Positions 1 through 64,000 of a stretch of DNA of 64,000 nucleotides are shown here, one piece after another; within the stretch, counting starts at the first letter, position 1; each line of letters opens with the position of its first letter. Origin of the DNA: Escarpia spicata (Eukaryota; Annelida; Polychaeta; Sabellida; Siboglinidae). The stretch is taken from NCBI GenBank assembly GCA_963995525.1, contig OZ023206.1:9781677-9845676 (forward strand), given 5' to 3'. The position numbers and the translations under genes were made by a program. The notes under the pieces were generated by a model. The model did not search any database. It was not told the origin of the DNA and saw only the letters and a program-made list of their open reading frames with translations.

Positions 1-21
1 GCTTCCCTTTAAATACGTACT

Positions 22-243
22 GGTAAATAGTTTCTTTAACACTTACATACAGAATGACCCACCATTAACACTTAAGGTAGAACTGCCTGTTTTTAAACAC
101 TTACAAGTACACTTTGAGGTAGAATAATGCTATATTTAACACTTACAGGTAGAAAGTTACCTTTAACACTTACAGGTACAATGTTACCCATAACACATAC
201 AGGTAGAATGTTACCTTTATCACTTACAGGTATAACACCTTAC
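22..243 (-). repeat. Minisatellite of donor-like copies beside candidate exon 32
   Basis: About seven degenerate copies of a roughly 30-bp unit read on the minus strand as AAAGGTAAC...CCTGTAAGTG. The array starts immediately at the GTAAGG donor of candidate exon 244-279 and repeats its junction sequence, as arrays do at other exons in this window. Confidence 0.7.
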
Positions 244-47762
<47,519 letters not shown>

Positions 47763-48130
47763 TTCTCTTTTAGTATGGTTCTATCCGGTGCAGATACAAT
47801 TAATGCATAACGTCCGCCAATTTCTTATTTAGTTCGTGAAGTATTGCAGGCAAACTAGCCGCATAGCCCACAGCATCAAAACAAATGTCCCTACGCGTTA
47901 AAAATATAGTTCAAATTGTATATAACGTGTTTGTCGTAATTATTTAAAACGTTTCAAATTTTCTAACAGCTGATGTAATTTTCATATGATATTTCGAGAA
48001 GAAATGTCGAATGTGTAAATGTATGTCATATTATATTTTGGTGTATTGATATTCGTATGTGCAGCGCCGGTGCCTAGCAACCATCCTTTGATTCCACTTC
48101 CGCTCGATATTCAAACATGGCGATTCATTT
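47763..48130. promoter_or_regulatory. Probable bidirectional promoter of CFAP46 and PACRGL
   Basis: The interval lies just upstream of the CFAP46 ATG and before PACRGL. It contains a partial RFX X-box (GGTGCCTAGCAACC, 48069-48082; intact AGCAAC half), an ETS motif CCACTTCCG (48094-48102) and a YY1-like AAACATGGCG (48113-48122), clustered within 55 bp. RFX, ETS and YY1 sites are typical of ciliary and housekeeping bidirectional promoters. The start sites themselves are not visible. Confidence 0.5.
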
Positions 48131-48754
48131 TGTAGGAGCGATTTTTGTTTTTTCATATTAGTGCATTTAAGGCCATATAACGGGCAGTATATTGTTAACA
48201 TTTCAGTTATTAAAAAGAAACTAGTGTAACGCAACCCTGCTACTTAAACTCACACATTGGATTGCCGAAAATGCTCATACTTGTCGGCTTTTATTACCGG
48301 CTCGATGCCCGACAATGATTTTGAAATTGAATGTTTACAAAATACAATATCGTGTCAATCACAGGTGACAGTGTCAATGAATGCTAAAGCCGTTATGCCA
48401 GTCATTGTTTTGCTGTTTTTTGTTTATGAGTTTCTGTTTTTTTATTGCATTGGTGTGATTTGGTGTGTGTATTTAGTTTACGCCATTGCTTTCTAGGAAC
48501 GTGTCACGTCTGAATTTATTTGAAGATTTAATTGAATTCTGTATAAATAATAATAAAAAGATGTTATTTAATTGTGTTTCTAAAAACATACCACTCATGT
48601 CATGTTATTTTATAAATATTTAGGCAGTACTTCATGCAAGTAAAATTTTAGGCAGCCACATTTTAGGCCTACTCGCCTGAAACTTTGGCCGTGTTTGCTC
48701 GTGCACAATATACGATATACCCTAGTAAATTATAATCATATCCACATATCACAT

Positions 48755-48955
48755 TGTCAGGCGCAGTAGTATAATGGTTAAAGCATCAGTTAGCCTCTCC
48801 GCCAAGAGAACCAGTGTTCAGATATCCTCGTGATGTCATTTCAAAACTTCGCCATGGGCAATTTTGTTCAATACACATTGCCGCTGTTCATAACGCTGTA
48901 TTAAAGACAGTACCTGGCTATAGATAGCGGTGGAAATAAATTAACAAGTAGCACA
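48755..48955 (+). mobile_element. tRNA-derived SINE copy with head
   Basis: Head GCGCAGTAGTATAATGGTTA (A-box-like) and GTGTTCAGATATCC (degenerate B box), then the core CAGTACCTGGCTATAGATAG shared with the copies at 22945 and 46568. Confidence 0.7.
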
Positions 48956-49655
48956 TCTTTTCACAGGAATTATGTGGCTGAACTAGAATTTGTGTTGAAA
49001 TGAAAAGGCATGCCGGAGGTGAAATGAAAAGAGTTATGCTATATAAGTGCTTAAAAGTCACAACAAATTAACGCATTGTTTGATATTTAAACAAAAATTA
49101 TTGATTAGAACTTTAGACCAACACCTACCCAGTAATTTAATAGTGATCGGGTTGAACTTGCTGACTTGATTATACAGGCATATGGAATAGATTTAAATTA
49201 TGGGTACATATGAAATTTAAAGTATGTCTCTTGGCTCTTGGATGAAACAAAAACCCTTGGTTAATTTATGTCTAGCATAAAAACTGGGGTTGTGAAAAAA
49301 CTAACACAACATACATTTTCAACCTAGTTTAGGAGCTTGAAGACTGTATAATAAATAAAAACCACCATTTCCTTCAAGGGATACCAATAATACTATAGGG
49401 CCTACATACATAGTGACTAGCTGTATCCTCAGAAATCTGAGCTTAAATAAAACTAGGCATTAAAAACAGGAACTTGTTAACACTTTTACAATATTAAAAT
49501 AACTTTTTATAGGATACTTTTCAAATTTAAATTCATAATTAAATTTAAATTCATATAAACATAGAATCTGTCTGAATTTTTGTCTAAGTTTATTTAATTT
49601 TTTAGAACATATTTTTTGAATAATTCCAGCTGTTTTGTGATTACGCTATTTTCAG
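48956..49655. other. Non-coding AT-rich sequence upstream of PACRGL coding exon 1
   Basis: No gene or strong repeat seen. It probably lies within a 5' UTR intron of PACRGL, because coding exon 1 has an acceptor (TTTTCAG) at 49655. Confidence 0.4.
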
Positions 49656-49699
49656 ATTTGAAACATTGGAGCCATGACTGTAGCTGCCCACTTGTAACC

Positions 49700-54842
<5,143 letters not shown>

Positions 54843-55126
54843 CGAGCTGTCACATGACTGAGCTGTCACGTGATGTGTGCAAGAATCCACAACAGAAGTG
54901 CAACAAATTCACCCAACTGCCATGTGATGATATTGCACCAGATCACAGTGCTGGTTGACATGTCCTAAAGTTGTGACATCTTATATGACAGTTAAATGTC
55001 CTGTATCTTTAGCAATAGTTAGAGCAGATATTTATTCTTTGATATTATTTTGACAATGTATATTGTTCTACCACCTGAAAGAGAAGGGAAACAGAAAGCT
55101 CGTGAGAGAGATAAAATGAGTAAGCT

Positions 55127-55440
55127 AGCTTGTGTGACAGAGAGAGAGAGAAAGAGAGAGAGAGACGGGGGGGATACAGGTGATGGAGAGATATATGGAG
55201 AGAGAAGGAAGATGGAAAGGTTGAAGGGAGAGGAGAAAGAAAAAGAAGGAAGAAAAAAGGTCGAGGGGAGGCGAAGAAAGAAAGAAGGGGAAGAAGTGAA
55301 GGTTGTGGGAATGGGAGAAAGAGAGAGAGGAGACGGTAGGGTCAAGGGGAGGGGAAGAAAGAGAGAGCAAGAGGAAAATAAGGTCATTTGGAGGGGGAGG
55401 GAGAGAAAATAAGGTCGAGGGGAGGAGGAGAAAGAGAAGC
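55127..55440. repeat. GA-rich low-complexity tract
   Basis: Purine-rich (GAGA, GGGGAGG, AAGAAAG) sequence in or beyond the PACRGL 3' UTR. The Arg/Glu-rich and Ser/Leu-rich frames are compositional artefacts. Confidence 0.9.
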
Positions 55441-56480
55441 TTGAGCTTGTTTAGCTTTATTGAGTGGTCAATTTGTTGTTAAATTCAGAAGTATTTTGAA
55501 GCATGCCCTGGTGTTCAGTATTTATAAACAAAGTAATATATGTGTTGATGTATACATTTTTTTCAGATTTTAACAATGTACTTATGCACATATTTTAAAT
55601 CATGTTTTATTGCACACATTTCTATATAAATTTGCACCATTTGTTGAATAGTTTTGTTAACAAACATAAACATTATGTTCTATATTTGTTTGTTTCTAGC
55701 CAACACAGTGTTGTACACATGTTACCAAGTAAATCATTACAACAACCAGTGGCTAAAGACTTGTTTGTTTGTGCAGCCTTGTTCAATATGTTGGCTTGTC
55801 ATCTAAAATACACTTGTCTAATATCCTGTGTGGTCAACATTGCTTACATTTCGTGGGGAGTACAAGTAGATTAACATATGGGCGAGGGAACTCAGCTGGT
55901 TGAGCACATACACACATTCCATTTAGTAACGTTTTCATAATATCATTGATCTAAACTAAGTTAATTACACCTAAACTATTATTAGAAACAGTACAACAAA
56001 TTAGTATACCAGTTGTAACTATTTTAAATTTTTAATGGATAGAAGATCTGGTTTCTCGGTTGTTTATAATTATACTAGTTACTTCTCAAGAGACTTATTT
56101 TTGATGATTTGTATATTTCAACTTAGCTCTTTTTAATGCTAAGAAGAAAATGTATACCATTATTTTAAAAAGTTTGCAAGTTCATAATATATATTAAGGT
56201 AAACCTTTCATAAGCGTGGTGGGTTGGTCGTCGTCATGTAGCATAGAAAATAAATTGCTACGGTGGTGCTACCAACCGAGTGAAAGATCATAAATGTATA
56301 TAATATGCTAAACATGATATACCACTACATTTTAGTATAGAAAATTAACGCATGTCTAGTACTGGTTCCTATTTGGTCCGGTTTTGAGATCCTACACAGA
56401 CCACTGGTCGCGACACGTCTTAAAATATCATATTTTATTCTTTCTTTCTCGAACGCCGTTACATAGAATGCAGCAAAAAT
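55441..56480. other. Intergenic AT-rich sequence, nothing specific
   Basis: No recognised gene. Short ORFs lack homology cues. Confidence 0.4.
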
Positions 56481-56499
56481 AGTAGTTATATTCGTTTCA

Positions 56500-56627
56500 G
56501 TAGAGGGCAGCACCGTACGGCGCTTGTCGCTTCACTGACCGCGGTATTGAGCGGCTGGGCGGGGGGTTTGTTTACACGCTGCTTAAGTTCCCACGCTCTG
56601 AGCCGACGTGTCCACTGACATATGCAG
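56500..56627 (+). promoter_or_regulatory. PLEKHA1: Possible PLEKHA1 promoter and non-coding first exon
   Basis: A locally GC-rich stretch (GACCGCGGTATTGAGCGGCT, GGGCGGGG Sp1-like) ends in CATATGCAG/GTATAT, a donor-like site at 56627/56628. Position and orientation suit a 5' UTR exon of PLEKHA1. No transcript evidence is visible. Confidence 0.35.
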
Positions 56628-56969
56628 GTATATTTTCTCTTGTCACACTTCTCATACTCGTTGTTTCTCTACCAGTAAGCGCATTTGTTTGCTAGTAATC
56701 GTATTTCGAAGAGTCTACTAGTTCCGCGGTTTGTAATTGTATCTAGTCATGTACCCTGGTGCGACGCAGCGATGCATCAGCGATGCAGTCGTCTGCTTCG
56801 TCGTATAATTTGCTGTAATAATGGCTCTTTGCGAATATTTAAGACGAACATATGTAAGGAATTTGTTCTGGTATGTTCAGATTGTTATGAATGTACACTC
56901 CGCGTTGAAAGTGTGTTAAGTACTGCATATTCAAAGAGGAAGTACACGAGGGGGTTAACTGTTCGTTAA

Positions 56970-59900
56970 CCCTTTGCCTCTTGTTTCCAAAAGTAGACCT
57001 CTAATCTGTTTTGCTCAGGTGGATCGTTGATAATGCATAACGCTGCTGACTATAGTCTTTGCCAGAAGTTCGTCTGACCGAATTATATATATATACATGT
57101 GTTTGCTAGTCATGATTTGTACGTTATAGGCACTTTATTTCTTATGTGCACGGTCTGTTTTAAATGTCCTATGTTATGGTCATTTAATCATCTTTCTGGT
57201 TCGATTGAGTTGACAATTGCTATAATCCACTGGAAGTAAAACTGTCGGTGATTATAACTTATAGATTTCATTGCCATGCTTCATTGATAATATTATTAGC
57301 ACCATAATTTGTAATACTAATTTATACATTGTGATCATTAGGATTCAGTTTAAGATAACCATTATCATATATGGACACTCTAATCAGCAAATAAACCCAA
57401 TATACCAGAAGTATTTTTCACTTGACCAGTGCCCTTGTTAAACCCATTGTGGGTTCAGCTCTATTGTTTAGCAAACATCCTGTGTAAATCACAGCCCTCA
57501 AGACATCTGTGTCTAAGTGAACTGTTTAACTTGTCATGACTCGTATTGTAAACTCCTGCAGGCAAAACTTATTGTAGGAATGGAATGTCCTCCTTTAATT
57601 AATACCAACTTCACCTCATGTTCACACAAAATCATATTAATTTGGAAAGTATAATCTGATGTACAGTCACTTGCAAAATATCAACTGTTGAATACATTTA
57701 AAAGTGCTTTAAATTAAATAACATTTTGGACTATAATTAGTTATGCAAATATAATTTATATTTGTGTTTACTTTTGTAAACCCCCCTACTTGTGTTATAC
57801 TCTGACTAGGACTGGTACAACTGAAGGTACTCTGGGTAGAGTGTTTGCAACATTGACACGGACAGTGCTGGTGTAAGTCATGTATCTGATATTGGTGAAT
57901 CATCTAAACCTGTGCCTAGAATTAAAACCTCGGAAAGGATCTGTACTGTTGAGAGACATTGGATACGCCAGAGTTAGGTAGCGACAGACCCAATCAGTAG
58001 ATGTTGTAGGTGTTATGGGAAAGAGTTTTGAAAGCCTAGAAAGAAGCAGACGTGATGAAATGTAAACTGTTTACGACATCTGTTACCATGGCAACATGAT
58101 GAGTTCCACAACCATTCCCCCATCATTCACTTCCACTTGTCACTGAAACTTATGGGTCGTCTCAAAATGCACATGTGTGTGTGTGTGTGTGTGTTGTTGC
58201 CATGACTACCAGCTGATGGTTGCTATGGCCAGTGGTATGATAAATGCAGTGTCCAAGAGCTGGTCCTTGTAAACTCTTTACTAATGTGCATCAGCATTGT
58301 CTGTTAAAGACCTTACATTTTGTCTAATCGAAGGTGTTTTAGCGAATATTTAATATTTTAAAGATGTACATAATCTTTGTTTTATAAGGTTTGGCCTTAA
58401 GATTCGATTGAGACACAATGCATTGTTAAGACTTAGTATGGGCACTGGGCAGTATGTTTAATTTTTTTTTTGGGGGGGGGTTTTACCTGCATTTGCTGGC
58501 TCCCAAAAACCTTAAGCAGCACCCCCTTGAGACTTCCAACTGCACCCGCTAGAGACTCCCAAAAATCTCCAACTACACCCTACCTCACCTTTATAATCTG
58601 TTCAAGTGGAACTCTTTTCCTCAATCGGAAATCTTTCACCTCACTGGTTGTGTGTGTTCAGCATTCACGTACATATGCTGTGTATATCACAGTCACCCAG
58701 TCTATGGTACTTAGACATTCTCGCTTTTAAATGTTGACTAACAGACACATGTGCCACTCAATAATGAAATCCTAATCAGAAGGTCTTGCCGATGCATAAT
58801 TAATGTAGATTGGATTAACCACTTGCATACCACAATATCATGTTGCTAAAAAAAGAACATTAGTACATTCAGAACTGTTATTGCTGGAAAACAAACTGAC
58901 ATACAGAAGCAGGTAATTTGATCAATGTTAAATAAAGTATAAGAATAAACTAGATTCAAACATTTATCTGGCTATGGTGTGGATTTAATTGTTTTACTCA
59001 GAGGTCAAATAAATAGTCCCCTCCATGAGTTGTACCAGTATAATTATAGTCTTTACTGGGGGAGTTCTCACACACAGCAGGTAGCTGTTTGTTCCATGCG
59101 CTGTGACCCCCCTGCCACCCTCCCCCACTCTCTCATGCATTCAGACAGAAAGAGGTCACACTTCATCTATATGACATGTCTGTTGTTTTGTCTAGACTTT
59201 CTGGTATTTGTGTCCTGAAGGTACTGAGCGGAGTTATATTGCGTGCATTCTATTGTGTGTGCCATAAGGAGACATTGTTTGTGCAAAGAAACAAAAGAGG
59301 GAGACAACAATATAAGTAATTGTGTGTCTTCAAATGTCAAGTATCAGTTGGGCTTTCAGCAAGACATTCTCCAATCAGCCATTCACTGACACGATTGTAG
59401 CCACCAACAGAAAGGTTACTGTCAAATAACATATCTTGTTGCATTTATTTCAAAACGATTTGAAGTGCTTATTTTGTGACAAGACCATCTCCCACTTCTA
59501 CATGTTCATATTTTAAGTGTGACCTTTGCTGAATGTGATGGTAGGCTATGTCACCACATAAAGGAATTGATCACCTCTGTAATACAGCCACCTCGCAATT
59601 AAGGTCACCCTAAGACAGTCCCAAATTATTTCAGTAACAGTGAAGTGTAGGAAACTACTCCCTCTGATACTTGGTAGTCAAGTCACTTTCAGCCAATCCG
59701 TAGTGTGGTTCTACGGTGTAGTGTAATTATAAAATATAACATCAGTGCAGAGTGTTGATTACGACCTTTTATAGGTAAATGCTTGCCTCCATATCAAAGT
59801 GACTGTCTATATTTGAATACCTAAAAAATAATAAAATGTTCTGATCTCCAAAACATACAATACATGAAACTTATTTTGGTGTCAGAAGATGTACTGTACA

Positions 59901-60229
59901 GAAAATAATTATTTTTGTAGATTTATAGGGCGTCCGATAACATACAGTGTCTGAATACGTAGTAATTATGGCGTGTACAATTGACACACATACAGATATC
60001 TATATTATATCCTGGTTGGAGATGTTCTAATGAGGAAATAAAACAAACATTTGACTGGCTAAGACACAGTTGGCTACATGTTCTTGACTTTGACCTTATG
60101 GCTTACGTCCAGTGGCTACAGTCAACATACAAAGTGTCTTGATGATGACAGATCAACTATGATTAGGTTACACTATGATTGTGTTCCATATTGCCTTGGA
60201 GTTTTATTGGGTACTCATTTGTGTTTCAG
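56970..60229. other. Intergenic or 5' intron sequence
   Basis: Holds a canonical X-box at 58082-58095, a (GT)n at about 58175-58195 and a repeat scrap at 58480-58580 (CTCCCAAAAACCT..CACCC) related to 60596-60720. No exon recognised. Confidence 0.4.
58082..58095. promoter_or_regulatory. RFX X-box motif GTTACCATGGCAAC
   Basis: Fits GTNRCC-N2-RGYAAC without mismatch, the RFX-factor site of ciliary genes. It lies 4.1 kb upstream of the PLEKHA1 ATG and 3.2 kb after PACRGL. Function unknown. Confidence 0.4.
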
Positions 60230-60253
60230 GTTGATCTGGTGACCATCTGACAG
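60230..60253 (+). other. Possible 24-nt PLEKHA1 5' UTR exon
   Basis: GTGTTTCAG/GTTGATCTGGTGACC...GACAG/GTATGT: good acceptor and donor 24 nt apart. Speculative. Confidence 0.2.
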
Positions 60254-60595
60254 GTATGTTTACAAAGTTCTGTGTTTAATAGAAGATCATTACTGCTGTC
60301 TTACAAGTATCAACATATTTTGTGTTCTTACACTTTTTGTGGTGATGTGTGGTTATACCATCTTATGGATGGTGACATAGTAATTTTGTTACGTCCCCAA
60401 AATTAGACGTTTTGCATCCATTCCACTCCTCCAGTACATATGGTATGGGATTTGTGATTTTAAAATCCAAAATTGCTATTAAGGTAAATTTGCATCTCAC
60501 TTGCTAGTTGGCACAATTGTGGCAATTTATTTTCCCTGCTATTTGTAGCACTGGCATAAGAACCTGGTGAATATTGTGGGGGGGGGGGGACCGAG

Positions 60596-60830
60596 GCTCT
60601 CCAAAAACCTCCATTTGCACCCCCTGAGTTCTCCCAAAAAAAAACCCACCTTGAGGCTCTCCAAAAACCTCCATTTGCACCCCAATGAGCCTCACAAAAA
60701 ACCACCTTGAGTATCTAAATGTTAGGGGGCTAATCCTTTCTCCAATCCCCCCACCTAAAATATTGGGGGGGGCTCAGTCTTGCACCTCCCCTGGTTCCAA
60801 CTCCTATGCATAGTGTTGACCAAACCTCGC
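60596..60830. repeat. Direct repeat and transposon-like scrap
   Basis: GGCTCTCCAAAAACCTCCAT occurs twice 60 bp apart. CCTAAAATATTGGGGGG and following resemble the element end at 50920-50985 (CCCAAAATATTTGGGGGT). Confidence 0.6.
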
Positions 60831-60884
60831 TATGTAATGAATAACATATTCTGGGAGTTTGTGAACTCAATCGACTTCCTCTTA

Positions 60885-61352
60885 GATATCTAGTTGTATA
60901 GAGGTGATATTTATCTAGTTGTGTGGAGGTGTTAGATATCTAGTTGTGTGTAGGTGTTAATTATCTAGTTGTTGTGGAGGTGTTAAATATCGAGTTGTGT
61001 GGAGGTGTTAGATATCTAGTTGTGTGGAGGTGTTAGATATCTAGTTGTGTGTAGGTGTTAATTATCTAGTTGTTGTGGAGGTGTTAAATATTGAGTTGTG
61101 TGGAGGTGTTAGATATCTAGTTGTGTGGAGGTGTTAGATATCTAGTTGTGTGGAAGTGTTAGATATCTAGTTGTGTGGAGGTGTTAGATATCTAGTTGTG
61201 TGGAGGTGTTAGATATCTAGTTGTGTGGAGGTGTTAGATATCTAGTTGTGTGGAGGTGTTAGCTATCTAGTTGTGTGGAGGTGTTAGATATCTAGTTGTG
61301 TGGAGGTGTTAGATATCTAGTTGTGTGGAGGTGTTAGCTATCTAGTTGTGTG
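60885..61352 (+). repeat. 24-bp minisatellite, about 19 copies
   Basis: Unit TTAGATATCTAGTTGTGTGG plus AGGTG. The first copy follows TTCCTCTTAG and each unit contains GGAG/GTGTTAG, so it has the look of splice-site-derived arrays elsewhere in the window, though no exon is recognised. Confidence 0.92.
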
Positions 61353-62175
61353 TCAGGTAGGTAGCCCTGCTAAAACAAATCGTATTTTCTTCTTTTTGTA
61401 TCTGCAAAGAACAGGCATTTCATATTTGGCAAGTAAATCATGATTGTGCTTAAAATGGCTGATGAGTCACCAAGTTTGTTGCTTCCTGATTATTTAGCTA
61501 TTGTGTATGGTGCAATAACATATTACCCACAATGCACCACATACAATAATTATACCTAGACATTGATTTGACGCTGACAAAATCAGGAAGAAATCTAATT
61601 GAAAAATCAGTGACTCATTGTTGAAAGAATATTACGACGTTAAGTTGTTAAAGTCGTTTATATATACATGTTCTTCCTGGTGTAGTGTGTAGACTGATTG
61701 CATAGTCGCTAGTGCTGTGTAGTGCATAGTGCTGTGTTGTTGTAAATCTCATTCCCCTGTCTGTGGACTCTCACTGAGATGACAAGCTCAAGGAATATCC
61801 GTTTTTAAACACAATCTGCTGTTAAATTTGGGAAGCTTTTTAAAAATGCAATGCTGAGCACTGTCATGTCATGTCACGGACAACACTATCCGTAACACAC
61901 CAGCAAAAATGTCCCAGTGGCGCTCCTGGTGCTGACAGTTGTGAGTAAACAAGATCAGTCATAGGGAACATAATCTATTTTAAAGAGCGAAGTCAGGCGT
62001 GTGAGTTCATAAGAATGTGAGTGACATCGTCCACACTAAAATCAGTCCACTGTTTTTGATGCCTTTCAGTGTGAAGGAAGATTTGTGACTGCTGACATTT
62101 TCCCGTTAGTTCTACCCACCCTGTGCTGCACCCTGGGGTGATGGAAACCCCCAAGTGATGTCTCGGGGGCAATGA

Positions 62176-63846
<1,671 letters not shown>

Positions 63847-64000
63847 GTAAGTTAACCACGGTTAGGGTGAATTGAAATATGAGCACACACCATTGGTTTT
63901 ATAAGATTGTCATTTGACCATTATATGATTGTATGTTTAATTTTACTTTTGATGACAGTATTGAATATCTCTTTCTGGGACCTTGCCTTGTGATGTGTCA

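Noticed and set aside
48761..48835. Possible tRNA gene
   Set aside because: A-box-like and weak B-box-like sequences are present, but the B box is degenerate, no acceptor stem pairs, and the downstream sequence is a SINE core.
55019..55412. Arg/Glu-rich and Ser/Leu-rich ORFs on opposite strands
   Set aside because: Purine-rich low-complexity tract; open frames follow from composition.
56685..56969. 94-codon plus-strand ORF near the GC-rich region
   Set aside because: No recognisable domain. It lies just after a likely donor site and is better explained as intron.

Overview
This is a eukaryotic, intron-rich animal window, most likely from a marine invertebrate deuterostome. A cephalochordate (amphioxus) is the best guess, at moderate confidence. 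The reasons are three conserved metazoan genes split into many small GT-AG exons, tRNA-derived SINEs, several clades of decayed LINEs, a hAT transposon, and introns packed with minisatellites whose units span exon-intron junctions. I recall that last habit being described in amphioxus.

Genes. (1) CFAP46 (FAP46/TTC40, a TPR protein of the ciliary central-pair C1d projection) lies on the minus strand from the ATG at 47762 down past the left edge. I could chain 31 exons (47714-47762 down to 4621-4771) with every splice phase consistent, giving 1,380 codons. A short candidate exon 32 lies at 244-279. The C-terminal part of the gene is off the window. (2) PACRGL (PACRG-like) lies on the plus strand, with six coding exons from 49700 to 54842 (229 residues). 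It is divergent from CFAP46, and a compact interval at about 47.8-48.2 kb with ETS-, YY1- and partial X-box-like motifs could be their shared promoter. (3) The start of PLEKHA1/TAPP1 is on the plus strand at 62188-63846. Three exons encode the beginning of the N-terminal PH domain, and the gene continues off the right edge.

Mobile DNA. CFAP46 introns hold a hAT element at 32316-34966 with matching termini, a perfect 8-bp target duplication and a decayed three-exon transposase; a LINE at about 37.3-39.36 kb; a CR1/L2-like LINE at 44.65-46.2 kb abutting another LINE tail at 43.88-44.66 kb; three LINE C-terminal scraps in which minisatellites have grown (0.84-4.08, 11.79-13.64 and 26.93-29.48 kb); a MITE at 15126-15453; a SINE at 21103-21464 with a 13-bp target duplication; and several copies of another SINE family. 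A hAT-like MITE fills much of a PACRGL intron (51238-52035).

Tandem repeats dominate the window, with about 30 arrays and units of roughly 15-60 bp. Many begin exactly at a splice site and copy it: the acceptor of CFAP46 exon 30, the donors of exons 5, 6 and 20, acceptor-related copies at exons 13, 18 and 26, the PACRGL donors of coding exons 1, 2 and 4, the PACRGL acceptor of coding exon 6, and the PLEKHA1 donor. The pre-mRNAs therefore carry dozens to more than a hundred decoy splice sites. In every case I translated, use of a decoy leads to an in-frame stop. The long open frames across these arrays are artefacts of periodicity, not genes.

The 54.85-62.18 kb interval between PACRGL and PLEKHA1 contains no recognisable coding gene. 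It holds a GA-rich tract, a possible GC-rich PLEKHA1 promoter near 56.5 kb, a canonical X-box motif at 58082 and a 24-bp minisatellite at 60.9-61.35 kb.
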